Shown: positions 1 to 8,967 of the stretch, one piece after another | Numbering within the stretch: the stretch's first letter is position 1 | Layout: each line of letters begins with the position of its first letter | NCBI RefSeq assembly: GCF_016811915.1 | Contig: NZ_CP069127.1 | Location: 2,951,001-3,015,000, forward strand | Direction of reading: 5' to 3' | DNA length: 64,000 nt | Source of the DNA: Brevibacillus choshinensis | GTDB taxonomy: Bacteria > Bacillota > Bacilli > Brevibacillales > Brevibacillaceae | Program-made: the position numbers and the translations under genes | Notes under the pieces: model-generated | What the model was told of the DNA's origin: nothing | The model's input: only the letters and a program-made list of their open reading frames with translations | Databases searched by the model: none

Positions 1-865
1 CCACATCAAAGTCAAAATGCCCACGTGCGATATCATCTAAATCTAAAGTCGCATACAAAATTTCTTCTTTTCCAAACACAGGCTCTACTAAAAATTGTCC
101 AAGCGGATTTACGATGCAGCTTCCACCGCGCGTGATTTCATGAGGCATTTTTTGCATTTCCTCTGTATTTAGTAAATCTTCTTCATACATATCCTTCGTA
201 CTGTATTGATTGCAAGATAAAACAAAGCAACGTCCCTCAATCGCAATATGCTGCATCGAAGAGAACCAAGTATCTCGTGAATCAGCAGTAGGAGCAATAT
301 AAATCTGAATCCCTTTTTCATACATGGCAGCTCGTGCTAGAGGCATATCGTTTTCCCAACAAATCAGGGAACCCATTCTACCATATGGCGTATCGAATAC
401 AGGGAGCGTACTGCCATCCCCTTCACCCCAAATGAGACGCTCGCTTCCAGTCGGTTTTAGTTTTCGATGCTTACCCAGCAGCTTTCCATCGGGCCCAAAG
501 AATATGGCTGTGCAATAGAGTGTGCCTCCGCTCGATTCTTGATCCCGTTCAATGACCCCGATCACCGTATAAGCGCCAGCTTTTTTCACGGCTTCGCCCA
601 GTTGGTCGGTTTCTGGTCCGGGTACGGTGATGGCATTTTTTGCGTAACGTAAAAATTCATCTCGCCCCCTGTCAGAACGGTTTCCTACGACTGCCCCAAA
701 GCTCATCCCCCGTGGATACGCAGGGATATACGCTTCTGGAAAAACAATGATCTTGGCACCTTGTTTTCCGGCTTCTTGGATGAAGTCAATTGCCTTATTG
801 ATGCATTTTTCTTTATTCATTACGATCGAACCAGCCTGAACGACAGCAACTTTACAAGTAGTCAT
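1..865 (-). CDS. Nitrilase (carbon-nitrogen hydrolase), 3' end cut by window edge
   Basis: The reverse strand is open from an ATG at 865 to the left edge, giving 288 residues without a stop. All three nitrilase catalytic residues are visible: Glu44 in VFPEAYIPAYPRG, Lys135 in HRKLKPTGSERL and Cys169 in LICWENDMP. The residues around them match true nitrilases (nitrile to carboxylic acid and ammonia) better than amidases or ureidopropionases. The start follows a good ribosome site (aaaggaggg, about 5 bases upstream). Nitrilases are usually 310-350 residues, so roughly 30-60 C-terminal residues lie outside the window. The enzyme is probably cytoplasmic and forms a helical oligomer. Its substrate cannot be told from sequence; an aliphatic nitrilase or cyanide-hydrolase relative are both possible. 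Confidence 0.9.
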   Translation of the reverse strand, partial: MTTCKVAVVQAGSIVMNKEKCINKAIDFIQEAGKQGAKIIVFPEAYIPAYPRGMSFGAVVGNRSDRGRDEFLRYAKNAITVPGPETDQLGEAVKKAGAYTVIGVIERDQESSGGTLYCTAIFFGPDGKLLGKHRKLKPTGSERLIWGEGDGSTLPVFDTPYGRMGSLICWENDMPLARAAMYEKGIQIYIAPTADSRDTWFSSMQHIAIEGRCFVLSCNQYSTKDMYEEDLLNTEEMQKMPHEITRGGSCIVNPLGQFLVEPVFGKEEILYATLDLDDIARGHFDFDV

Positions 866-1032
866 ATGATTCCCTCCTTTTCCCAAAATGGTAACAGAGA
901 TGATATCGAATGTGAAAGATGTGATAGGAGGGAAAAGTCCATTTTTAAAAAATAGTGTAACTATACTGGGGAATGTGTACAATCCCTCCGATTGCTTGGA
1001 CCATAGAATATGGTAAAAGGAGGAGGATGCGT

Positions 1033-1449
1033 ATGGCACAAGTCAATGTCAGCAAACGTTTCAGAGTGCTTTGCAACCAGTTTTCTAGGATTTTAGGTGG
1101 GGAGCATGAAATCGACCCCGGTCCGGTATGCTTTGTCAGCCGAGCCAGGAGGTTAAACGCTTCGATTTTGGGAAGAAAGACGACATCGCCGCTGGTACGG
1201 TACCAACTGTTTTCGTTTGAAAGGCTGGATAGCACGGGGCGTGCTCTCTGCCTGGGTGAAACCGCCTGTTTTCAAAATCAAGCCAATCGATTGATTTCCA
1301 ACCTGCGCAGGGAAGGCATCAAAGTGACTGCACTGCATAACCACTGGCTGTTTGACAACCCCCGCTTAATGTATATTCACTGGGAATCCATTGACAATCC
1401 AATCGCTTTTGCTAGAAAGTCAAAACGAGCGATTGCCTTCTTGGGTTAA
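1033..1449 (+). CDS. DUF1259 (LpqO-like) family protein
   Basis: This small 138-residue protein has the DUF1259 pattern: a GGEHEIDPGPVCFV stretch near the N-terminus and a C-terminal GIKVTALHNHWLFDNPRLMYIHWE segment. The family is found in Bacilli and as LpqO-like lipoproteins of mycobacteria; its function is not known. The copy here has one repeat unit and no signal peptide, so it is shorter than the two-repeat secreted members. The start was chosen at ATG 1033 because an aaggaggagg ribosome site sits just upstream. An ATG two codons earlier (1027) lies too close to that site. It is divergent from the nitrilase and followed by a strong terminator, so it is probably monocistronic. Confidence 0.7.
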   Translation: MAQVNVSKRFRVLCNQFSRILGGEHEIDPGPVCFVSRARRLNASILGRKTTSPLVRYQLFSFERLDSTGRALCLGETACFQNQANRLISNLRREGIKVTALHNHWLFDNPRLMYIHWESIDNPIAFARKSKRAIAFLG

Positions 1450-1458
1450 GCGAAAATG

Positions 1459-1507
1459 AAAGGCTGCTGCATCCGTAGATTTCGTACGGAAGCGCAGCCT
1501 TTTTTCT
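1459..1507 (+). terminator. Rho-independent terminator
   Basis: A GGCTGC...GCAGCC hairpin with an inner TCCGT/ACGGA pairing is followed by a run of T. It sits 10 bases after the DUF1259 stop codon. Confidence 0.8.
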
Positions 1508-1672
1508 TGCAGCAAACGAGGGAGCTCCCTTGCATCCAATCAGACCACGTAGATTGGTCGGAGCATTCACCATCGAGACGATGGAATAATACCCTACATT
1601 AACCCAATTTCTTTATGCGAAGTGTGTCTCTGAGTGAGTGGGATCCAAACTAGTCTTGTAGGGGAGTATCTA

Positions 1673-3280
1673 ATGAGTGAGCATAAACAGAAGGATGAGA
1701 AATTCATTTTTGATTACATTGTCGTAGGCACCGGTCCTGCAGGTTCTGTTCTTGCAAAGAAACTTACGGATGATAAAAAAACATCCGTTCTCGTATTGGA
1801 AGCAGGAGAAAATAACGATAAGGACACGCCAATTAGCGACTCTACGTTTGCATTAGAGCTAGAGGAGCTTTATCTTCCTCAATATTTTTGGCAGGGGGAA
1901 GGAATTCCGCAGGAAGAAGTAAATGAACGAAGTTTTGAATGGACGACCGGACGATTATTGGGTGGAGGCACTTCCATTAACACACAGCAGTATGTAAGGC
2001 CAACATCAGCAGTTTTTCGGGAATGGGAAAAGCTGCTGGGACCTCTTTGGTCACCCAAGAACGCAATCAGCAGTTTCCGAAAAATGGAAAAGTACAACGG
2101 GAAGACAAACAACAAAAATGCACATGGCTATCATGGAAGAATCGACATTCGGCAAGCACCGGAAAATCCAACACACATGTCAAAAAAGCTAGTGTCAGCC
2201 ATCGAAAGGGCAACTGGATTTCCAAAAATTCTCGATTACAATGACCCGAAAACTCCCCTGGGACCCTTTTTGCGCTGGCAATTATTTCAGCAGCCCAACG
2301 GACGGCGAGAAAGTGCTTCCACCGCCTTTCTATCATCAGATATCATGACTCCTGCCGGTCAAGGAGTGAATGGTCGAAAGCTTCGGGTTTTCTTTCAATC
2401 AACAGCTCTGCGCGTCTTGTTCAAGAATAAGAGAGCGATTGGCGTAGAGTTTCTCAATGAGGGTAAATGTGTGCGAGCCTACACGCGGAAAAAAGTGATC
2501 ATTTCTGCAGGTATCAATAGTTCTCAGCTTTTAATGCTTTCTGGAATAGGTCCCGCCACAATGCTGAAGGAAGCGGGAATCCCTGTTGTTTTCGCCAACC
2601 CTAATGTAGGAAAAAGCCTTCGAAATCACACGCTCAACTTTGCCGAGTTTAGCGCCAATCCGAATGACAATCCATTACCTGAAAACGATCCAAATGCACT
2701 TTTTACAGGCGGGGCTTTCTTGCCGGATCCCACACCAGGCTCAAACAAAACTCGTCGTGCAGTGCAACTGATCGGTATCGGCTCAAAAGGGAAACTGACG
2801 ATCGCTATCCTTTTCCTAAAACCGAAAAGCCGCGGTTCCATCCAAATCCAAAGCAAGGATCCGTTGAAAATTGTGCTGGCTGATGAAGGATATCTCACGA
2901 ATCCGGCAGATCTAGAAGCAGTTAAAAACTGTTATAAGGTATATATCAAGAAGATAGCTGCACAGCTAGCTTCGATAGACCGATCTTACAAGCTTCTTTC
3001 ACCGACACTGGACATCATCAACAATAATCGCAAGCTGGAAGAGTTTATCAAAGATAATTTTGACCATAATCATCATGAACAAGGTGCGCTTCGCATGGCG
3101 CCTCTGAGCAAGGGCGGAGTGGTGGATAGCCAAGGTCAAGTCCATGGGGTAAAAGACCTAATTGTTGCGGATGATTCGATTATTCCATTCACAGTGGATG
3201 GAAACACGTCTGCACCAGCCTACCTTATCGGACATACAATTGCACAACAGCTCTTGAAACAAAACTCGAAAAAGAAATAG
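1673..3280 (+). CDS. GMC-family FAD oxidoreductase
   Basis: This glucose-methanol-choline family flavoprotein has 535 residues, the usual family length. Near the N-terminus is the Rossmann ADP-binding motif YIVVGTGPAGSVLAKKL, followed by VLEAGE. Next come GRLLGGGTSINTQQYVRP (FAD-covering region), the second GMC signature KKVIISAGINSSQLLMLSGIGP, and the catalytic C-terminus with HNHHEQGALRM and DGNTSAPAYLIG (active-site His and Asn region). It should oxidise an alcohol with FAD as cofactor; the substrate is unknown. The frame opens at GTG 1634, but ATG 1673 is preferred because aggggag lies 8 bases before it. No signal peptide is seen. It stands alone between two terminators. Choline dehydrogenase-like is a reasonable database label but is not proven. 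Confidence 0.85.
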   Translation: MSEHKQKDEKFIFDYIVVGTGPAGSVLAKKLTDDKKTSVLVLEAGENNDKDTPISDSTFALELEELYLPQYFWQGEGIPQEEVNERSFEWTTGRLLGGGTSINTQQYVRPTSAVFREWEKLLGPLWSPKNAISSFRKMEKYNGKTNNKNAHGYHGRIDIRQAPENPTHMSKKLVSAIERATGFPKILDYNDPKTPLGPFLRWQLFQQPNGRRESASTAFLSSDIMTPAGQGVNGRKLRVFFQSTALRVLFKNKRAIGVEFLNEGKCVRAYTRKKVIISAGINSSQLLMLSGIGPATMLKEAGIPVVFANPNVGKSLRNHTLNFAEFSANPNDNPLPENDPNALFTGGAFLPDPTPGSNKTRRAVQLIGIGSKGKLTIAILFLKPKSRGSIQIQSKDPLKIVLADEGYLTNPADLEAVKNCYKVYIKKIAAQLASIDRSYKLLSPTLDIINNNRKLEEFIKDNFDHNHHEQGALRMAPLSKGGVVDSQGQVHGVKDLIVADDSIIPFTVDGNTSAPAYLIGHTIAQQLLKQNSKKK

Positions 3281-3376
3281 GTAGGTGGGAAATCAAAGAC
3301 AAAGCAGCCATTTTCCACCCATTTTGGAAAAGGAGCATGGCCGTTTCGGAAAAGTCGATCATGCAAACCAGCGACA

Positions 3377-3423
3377 AAAAACCAACGTGGATGCGGGCAC
3401 TCGCAAACACGTTGGTTTTTTTG
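3377..3423. terminator. Bidirectional terminator between GMC gene and glcB
   Basis: ACCAACGTG and CACGTTGGT form a 9-bp stem flanked by an A run on the left and a T run on the right. It can therefore end transcription of both convergent genes. Confidence 0.85.
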
Positions 3424-3430
3424 TCACAGG

Positions 3431-5611
3431 TTACACTTTGCTTGCGATCTTTGCTTTAAACTCCAAGCGCTTGCGGTGCAGGATCGGATCGGTGTATCCG
3501 TTTGGCTGCTCGCAGCCTTTCACGACCAGCTCTACCGCTGCCTGGAAGGCGACAGAGTTGTCATAGTCATCAGCCATGGGCCTATACGCCAGGTCTTCGG
3601 CGTTTTGCTGATCCACGACTTTAGCCATGTTTTTCATCGTGGTGATTACCTGTTCTTCACTGACCACGCCATGGCGCAGCCAGTTGGCGATATGCTGGCT
3701 GGAGATCCGCAGGGTAGCGAGGTCTTCCATCAGCCCGATGTTGCTAATGTCCGGCACTTTGGAGCATCCGATGCCTTGTTCTACCCAACGCACCACATAA
3801 CCGAGAATACCTTGGATGTTATTGTTCAATTCCTGTTGGACTTCCTCCTGCGTCCACTGAGGGTTGGATGCCACAGGGATGTCCAAGATGTCATCTCGGT
3901 AATCGCGAATGGCCTCTTTCAATTTGTTTTGCACTTCGTTGACGTCGATTTGATGATAGTGCAGGGCGTGAAGGGTAGCTGCTGTCGGTGAAGGAACCCA
4001 CGCAGTATTACCTCCGGCCATCAGATGGCCGCTTTTTTGCTTCAGCATTTCCTTCATCAGATCAGGCATGGCCCACATGCCTTTTCCGATTTGGGCGCGG
4101 CCTTGTAGTCCGCAAGCAAGCCCGATGCTTACATTCGACTTTTCGTAGCTTTGCAGCCAGTGTGTGGTCTTCATTTCATTCTTGCGGATCATTGGTCCAG
4201 CTTCCATGGAAGTGTGGATTTCGTCACCTGTCCGATCAAGGAATCCGGTGTTGATAAATACGATCCGTTTTCTCACTTGGTAGAGGCAAGCTTTTAAATT
4301 AAGGGAAGTGCGGCGCTCCTCATCCATGACACCGATCTTAATCTGGTGACGCGAAAGTCCCAGCAAGTCTTCCACCCGGTTAAACAGTTCGTTGGCAAAA
4401 GCCACTTCTTCGGAACCGTGCATTTTCGGCTTGACGATGTATACAGAGCGTTTGGCGGAGTTGACAAAGCGACCGTTGCCCAGCAGATCGTGCATGGCGA
4501 TCAGACTGGTTACGACAGCATCCATGATTCCTTCCGGCACTTCCTGACCCTCTTTATCCAAGATGGCACCGTTGGTCATCAGATGACCGACGTTTCGAAT
4601 CAGGAGCAGAGAGCGGCCGGGCAGGGTAAATGCCTCTCCTGTAGGTGAAATGTACGAGCGGTCGGGCTGCAAGGTTCTGGTTATCGTCTTCGAGCCCTTT
4701 TGGAACGTAGCCGACAAGTCGCCTTTCATCAGACCCAGCCAATTGCGGTATACAAGCACCTTGTCTTCTGCATCAACGGCAGCGACAGAGTCTTCGCAGT
4801 CCTCAATGGTAGTCAGAGCCGATTCCATCAGGATGTCTTTTACTCCAGCGGGATCCGTCTTTCCGATCGGATGGGCGCGGTCGATTTGGATTTCAAAGTG
4901 CAGCCCGTGATGTTTCAGGAGGACAGCGGAAGGGTTCGCAGGATCACCTGAATAACCCGCGAGTCGGGAAGCATCGGCCAAGGTTGTCGTTTGCCCGCTG
5001 CAAAGTTCAACGGAGAGCTGCCCATCGACAATGGAATACCGGACGGCTTCTGTATGGGATGCCCCTTGCAACGATGCGGATTGGTCGAGGAACTGTTTGG
5101 CAAAGGCGATGACTCTCTCGCCGCGCACCGGGTTGTAAGAGCTGCCGCGCTCGGCACCGCCATCCTCCTCGATCGCATCTGTGCCGTACAGTGCGTCGTA
5201 AAGGCTTCCCCAGCGAGCGTTTGCAGCGTTGATCGCATAACGGGCGTTGTTTACAGGAACGACGAGCTGCGGACCGGCCTGAAGAGTGATGGTATCGTCA
5301 ATCCCCGTTGTATCTATTTCGAAATCCTCTACATCCGGCTCTAAATAGCCAATATTCTGTAAAAACGCCTTGTACTCTGGAAAGGAAAACGAGTCCTTAT
5401 GTTCCTGGTGCCAGCTGTCGATTTGCTGCTGCAGGTGGTCGCGCTTTGCAAGCTGTGCCTGGTTTTGTGGTGTCAAGTCGTGAATCAATTTGTCAAAGCC
5501 GGACCAGAACTGTTCGGTGGATACGCCGGTGCCAGGCAATGCTTCGTTTTGGATGAATGCATGCAGAATGCTGGAAACACGCAGGTTTCCGACTTCGATG
5601 TATCGTTCCAT
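3431..5611 (-). CDS. glcB: Malate synthase G
   Basis: At 726 residues this has the length of isoform G, not the shorter isoform A. It condenses glyoxylate with acetyl-CoA to malate in the cytoplasm. Family blocks are intact: [17 protein letters not shown] with the metal-binding Glu, [17 protein letters not shown] with the second metal ligand Asp, [16 protein letters not shown], and [20 protein letters not shown]. The start at 5611 follows a ribosome site (aaaggaggag). It is transcribed divergently from a LysR regulator that probably controls it. No glycolate oxidase genes lie nearby. Glyoxylate could arise from the allantoin-type pathway encoded downstream, but that link is inference from position only. 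Confidence 0.95.
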   Translation of the reverse strand: MERYIEVGNLRVSSILHAFIQNEALPGTGVSTEQFWSGFDKLIHDLTPQNQAQLAKRDHLQQQIDSWHQEHKDSFSFPEYKAFLQNIGYLEPDVEDFEIDTTGIDDTITLQAGPQLVVPVNNARYAINAANARWGSLYDALYGTDAIEEDGGAERGSSYNPVRGERVIAFAKQFLDQSASLQGASHTEAVRYSIVDGQLSVELCSGQTTTLADASRLAGYSGDPANPSAVLLKHHGLHFEIQIDRAHPIGKTDPAGVKDILMESALTTIEDCEDSVAAVDAEDKVLVYRNWLGLMKGDLSATFQKGSKTITRTLQPDRSYISPTGEAFTLPGRSLLLIRNVGHLMTNGAILDKEGQEVPEGIMDAVVTSLIAMHDLLGNGRFVNSAKRSVYIVKPKMHGSEEVAFANELFNRVEDLLGLSRHQIKIGVMDEERRTSLNLKACLYQVRKRIVFINTGFLDRTGDEIHTSMEAGPMIRKNEMKTTHWLQSYEKSNVSIGLACGLQGRAQIGKGMWAMPDLMKEMLKQKSGHLMAGGNTAWVPSPTAATLHALHYHQIDVNEVQNKLKEAIRDYRDDILDIPVASNPQWTQEEVQQELNNNIQGILGYVVRWVEQGIGCSKVPDISNIGLMEDLATLRISSQHIANWLRHGVVSEEQVITTMKNMAKVVDQQNAEDLAYRPMADDYDNSVAFQAAVELVVKGCEQPNGYTDPILHRKRLEFKAKIASKV

Positions 5612-5691
5612 CTATGATCTCCTCCTTTTTCTAGCACAAATGAAAATTCACTGTGCTGGGGGCCATGCAACTGACTTGTATGTATTGTACA

Positions 5692-5705
5692 ATAATGATC
5701 ATTAT
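5692..5705. promoter_or_regulatory. Candidate LysR operator in glcB/lysR divergent region
   Basis: ATAATGATCATTAT is a perfect 14-bp palindrome in the 158-bp gap between glcB and its divergent LysR gene. AT-rich dyads with ATAAT/ATTAT arms are typical of LysR-family sites. Assignment to this regulator is inferred from position. Confidence 0.5.
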
Positions 5706-5769
5706 GGTAAAAATAAATATTCAGAAAAATCTTTATGCATTTTAGTTATAAAGAGTGGGAGGAATGCAC

Positions 5770-6672
5770 ATGGATATTCGACATCTGGCGTATTTTTCTG
5801 AGGTGGCCAAGCATTTGAGCTTTTCCAAAGCAGCTGCAGCTTTGTACGTATCACAGCCTTCCATCAGCAAGGCGATCAAAAGTTTGGAGGTTGATCTGGG
5901 TGTCCCGCTGTTTTATCGCTCGACGAAACAGCTGGAGCTTACGGACGCAGGTAGAGCAGTGTTGACGAACGCCAAATACGTCCTGGAATCGTTTCACAAC
6001 CTTACTTCGGAGTTACATGACGTGATGGAAATCAAAAAGGGCGAAATTCGGATCGGCATTCCTCCCATCGTAGGAGCGGCCTTTTATTCTAAGCTCATCA
6101 TCCAGTTCAAAGAGATGTACCCCGATATTGATATTCGCTTGACCGAAGTAGGCACAAAAATGATCAAACAGGGAATCGATGAGGGTTCACTCGATGTTGG
6201 ATTGGTCTGCAGTTATCCTCTGCAGAACGACGGTTTTGAAGCGATGAAATTATTGAAGGATCCGCTGATGCTCGTGGTTCACAAAGATAACAGGCTGGCT
6301 GCCCTACCGTATATCCGGATATCGGAAATCGTAGGCGAACCACTCATCTTGTATCGGAAGGATTTTTCACTGCACGATCGCATCTTGGAAGAATACGCCA
6401 AACAGGGCTTTTCTCCAAAAATCGTCTGTGAAAGTTCCCAAAAAGACTTTCTGATCGAACTGGTGGAGGCGAAACTGGGGGTTACCTTTTTGCCGAGTAA
6501 AATTTGCAGCGAGCTTGCCCATCCCGCGGTTGTAGCACGTCCTTTGCATGATGCGGACATTTCCCTGGAGCTGGGATTGATCTGGAAGAGCGGGAAGTAC
6601 ACGCCGTTCTGCGTGCGCAAGTTTCTTGAAATGACACAGCAGATGCTCTTGCAACCCGGCACAGGCGAATGA
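5770..6672 (+). CDS. LysR-family transcriptional regulator
   Basis: This 300-residue regulator begins with the classic winged helix-turn-helix (MDIRHLAYFSEVAKHLSF, SKAAAALYVSQPSISKAIK, residues 1-60). The linker helix follows, and the effector-binding domain starts near residue 90 (EIRIGIPPIVG). The N-terminus resembles the CidR/YwbI branch. Three in-frame starts exist (5755, 5764, 5770). ATG 5770 is chosen because gggagga lies 6 bases upstream and homologues begin MDIRHL. It is divergent from glcB, with a perfect palindrome in the shared promoter region, so it most likely regulates glcB and itself. The inducer is unknown; glyoxylate or glycolate would be logical but unproven. Confidence 0.9.
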   Translation: MDIRHLAYFSEVAKHLSFSKAAAALYVSQPSISKAIKSLEVDLGVPLFYRSTKQLELTDAGRAVLTNAKYVLESFHNLTSELHDVMEIKKGEIRIGIPPIVGAAFYSKLIIQFKEMYPDIDIRLTEVGTKMIKQGIDEGSLDVGLVCSYPLQNDGFEAMKLLKDPLMLVVHKDNRLAALPYIRISEIVGEPLILYRKDFSLHDRILEEYAKQGFSPKIVCESSQKDFLIELVEAKLGVTFLPSKICSELAHPAVVARPLHDADISLELGLIWKSGKYTPFCVRKFLEMTQQMLLQPGTGE

Positions 6673-6789
6673 ATGGTGATGCTGGTCCGAACTGCTTCGA
6701 TGAGTGGAGTGGTCAGGTCAAGCTGTAAGGGGGAAGAGGTATACGACTCAGCCTCCTTTTTTAGAACAAATATTCAAAATATTTAAATA

Positions 6790-6819
6790 TTGACTGAATG
6801 CAAGACACGCTGATACATT
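6790..6819 (+). promoter_or_regulatory. Candidate sigma-A promoter of the GntR gene/ureide cluster
   Basis: TTGACT (6790-6795) and TACATT (6814-6819) are separated by 18 bases, about 30 bases before the GntR start codon. The -35 is near consensus and the -10 is moderate. Confidence 0.45.
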
Positions 6820-6849
6820 AGAAATATATCGCTGGCATATGATTGAGAT

Positions 6850-7533
6850 ATGAGTGTTGAACCCTTAGGAGTGATTCCCATTTTAGAAGATAAGCAAAAA
6901 TCAAGAGCAGAAAGCGTGTATCAGCATTTAAAGCAAAAAATCATCTACGACGAACTCACTCCAGGAACGTTCCTCCGCGAAGGTGAATTGGCTGCTGAGC
7001 TTATGGTCAGCAAAACCCCTGTAAGGGAGGCTTTAAATGGTTTGAAGTTTGAAGGATTGGTAGATGTCATTCCCTATAAAGGATACATCGTGTCGCAATT
7101 TTCCTTTCAAGAACTAAAAGACTTGTTTGAGCTCCGGATCATATTGGAAAAAGCCTGCGTAGAGTTGGCCATTCAGAACATAACAAAAAACCAGCTCGAG
7201 CGGTTTAAGGAGCTGGCACGTCGGGAATTCGATGTGGATTCAGTCGAGGCCAGGAAAGAATTTATGAAGGTAAACATCGGTTTTCATTCATATCTGGGGG
7301 AAGTCAGCGGCAATAAGCAATTGGCAACCCTACTCGAAAGCACCATCCAGAAATTGCAGCGCGGTTTATTTCAGGCCTTAAAGGAATCAAGCCTAAAAAC
7401 AATGGTAGAGGAGCACTTGCAAATCGTGGAAGCCATTGAAATGAAGAATGAAAGTGTAGCCAAGAGCATCGTTACCAAGCATGCGCGAGATTCTCACCTC
7501 AATATTCTCTCCATAAACAAAATCCTTTCCTAA
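6850..7533 (+). CDS. GntR-family regulator, FadR/FCD subfamily
   Basis: This 227-residue protein has an N-terminal GntR winged helix (SVYQHLKQKIIYDELTPG, then LAAELMVSKTPVREAL, residues about 25-75). An all-helical FCD effector domain follows (LFELRIILEKACVELA onward). FCD regulators usually repress catabolic operons and are released by an organic acid or a pathway intermediate. It is the first gene of the co-directional ureide cluster and 56 bases before the allantoate amidohydrolase gene, so it is the probable local regulator. The ribosome site is weak (ttgag before ATG). The ligand cannot be predicted from sequence. Confidence 0.88.
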   Translation: MSVEPLGVIPILEDKQKSRAESVYQHLKQKIIYDELTPGTFLREGELAAELMVSKTPVREALNGLKFEGLVDVIPYKGYIVSQFSFQELKDLFELRIILEKACVELAIQNITKNQLERFKELARREFDVDSVEARKEFMKVNIGFHSYLGEVSGNKQLATLLESTIQKLQRGLFQALKESSLKTMVEEHLQIVEAIEMKNESVAKSIVTKHARDSHLNILSINKILS

Positions 7534-7589
7534 AAAATCAATGTTTCTCCATCTAAAACAATCCTGATTCCTATGGAGGTGAGGAAGGA

Positions 7590-8828
7590 TTGGAAACCTT
7601 GCCAACACGTATGAATGCAGAAAGAATGATTGATCGTATCGAGAAATTGGCCCAGTGCAGCCGATCAGTGAGAGGGGTGACCCGTCTAGCGTTCACAAAA
7701 GAAAGCGAACAGGCCAACCATCTAGTTGACGGCTGGATGAAAGAAGCAGGAATGAAGGTCCGACGGGATGCTCTGAATAATATCATCGGAAGATATGAGG
7801 GAATGGACCCGGATGCTCCTGTGCTCCTGATCGGATCGCATCTGGACTCTGTCGCCGAAGCCGGAAAATATGATGGGATCCTAGGGGTGATCGCAGGGAT
7901 CGAAGTCGTACATGCGATGCATGAGAACGGGATCGTCACGAAAAACCCTATTGAAGTGATCGGTTTCTGCGATGAGGAAGGAACTCGTTTTCATACTACG
8001 CTGCTCGGGAGCAGGGCGATTGTTGGGTCTTTGAGTGAAGAAGATTTAGAGGCTCGAGATCACGAAGGTGTAACAGTAGCAGAAGCGATGCAGGCGATTG
8101 GAATGAATCCCGATCAATACGGGCGGGCAGCTCGTGATCCGCAATCGATCCTTGGGTATTTGGAACTGCATATTGAACAAGGACCGGTTCTGTGGGAAAA
8201 AGGTCAATCCTGCGGAGCAGTAGCCGGAATAGCTGGACAATCGCGTTTTGAATTCAAGGTAGAAGGTCAAGCTGGTCACGCCGGGACCGTTCCACTAAGC
8301 ATGAGAAGAGATGCCTTGGTTGGAGCGGCAGAGATGATTCAAGCTGTCGAGAGGATTGCCTTGGAGTATGAATCCGTAGTTGCCACTGTGGGGAAGCTGG
8401 CTGTCCTTCCAGGAGCGAGCAATGTCATTCCCGGTGTGGTAGAGGGGACGCTGGACGTTCGCAGTCTCCATGATGAAACGAAGAGAAATGCCTTATTGGC
8501 AATAATCGAGGAATTCCACCGTATCGCTCATCGCCGTGGATTGGTCTGTCACATCCGGCGTGTAATGGACTCTCCCGCAGTAGTATGCACTTCGCAATAT
8601 GTTCAGACGATTGAAACGGTTTTGGCGCAGCGAGGAATGAAGCCATTGCGCCTGGTTAGCGGAGCGGGGCATGACGCTATGGCATTAGCCTTGATTACGG
8701 ATATCGGCATGATTTTTGTAAGGTGCAAAGAAGGTGTGAGCCATCATCCGGATGAATATGCTTCGCCCGAGGACATTCTGGAGAGTGCAACGGTCCTCAT
8801 GAATGTAGCGCTTCGATTGACCACATAA
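7590..8828 (+). CDS. allC: M20-family allantoate amidohydrolase / N-carbamoyl-amino-acid hydrolase
   Basis: At 412 residues this matches the AllC/HyuC/AmaB group of M20 metallopeptidase-fold enzymes. Metal-binding motifs are present: GSHLDSVAEAGKYDG (His, Asp), CDEEGTRF (Glu pair), LELHIEQGPVLW (His) and the C-terminal GVSHHPDEYAS (His). GQAGHAGTVPLSMRRDA belongs to the dimerisation domain. Family members hydrolyse allantoate or N-carbamoyl amino acids, releasing ammonia and carbon dioxide. Allantoate is favoured because an allantoinase gene lies in the same cluster, but sequence alone does not separate it from carbamoylase activity. The start is a TTG preceded by ggaggtgagg; an ATG seven codons in is a weaker alternative. 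Confidence 0.8.
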   Translation: METLPTRMNAERMIDRIEKLAQCSRSVRGVTRLAFTKESEQANHLVDGWMKEAGMKVRRDALNNIIGRYEGMDPDAPVLLIGSHLDSVAEAGKYDGILGVIAGIEVVHAMHENGIVTKNPIEVIGFCDEEGTRFHTTLLGSRAIVGSLSEEDLEARDHEGVTVAEAMQAIGMNPDQYGRAARDPQSILGYLELHIEQGPVLWEKGQSCGAVAGIAGQSRFEFKVEGQAGHAGTVPLSMRRDALVGAAEMIQAVERIALEYESVVATVGKLAVLPGASNVIPGVVEGTLDVRSLHDETKRNALLAIIEEFHRIAHRRGLVCHIRRVMDSPAVVCTSQYVQTIETVLAQRGMKPLRLVSGAGHDAMALALITDIGMIFVRCKEGVSHHPDEYASPEDILESATVLMNVALRLTT

Positions 8829-8967
8829 AATCGACTTCAATGCCTCATGCAATCGTTTCAGCGTGTAAGGGAGCAGCATTCAACACTGGTTCATTTAGAT
8901 CCTTGGGGTATAAAAATGTCTGAATAATCAAAATACAATATGTGAAAATGGAAAGGAAGATATAACC

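Noticed and set aside
945..1235. 96-residue reverse frame over the DUF1259 gene
   Set aside because: It is antisense to a gene with a good ribosome site and family motifs, and shows no motif of its own.
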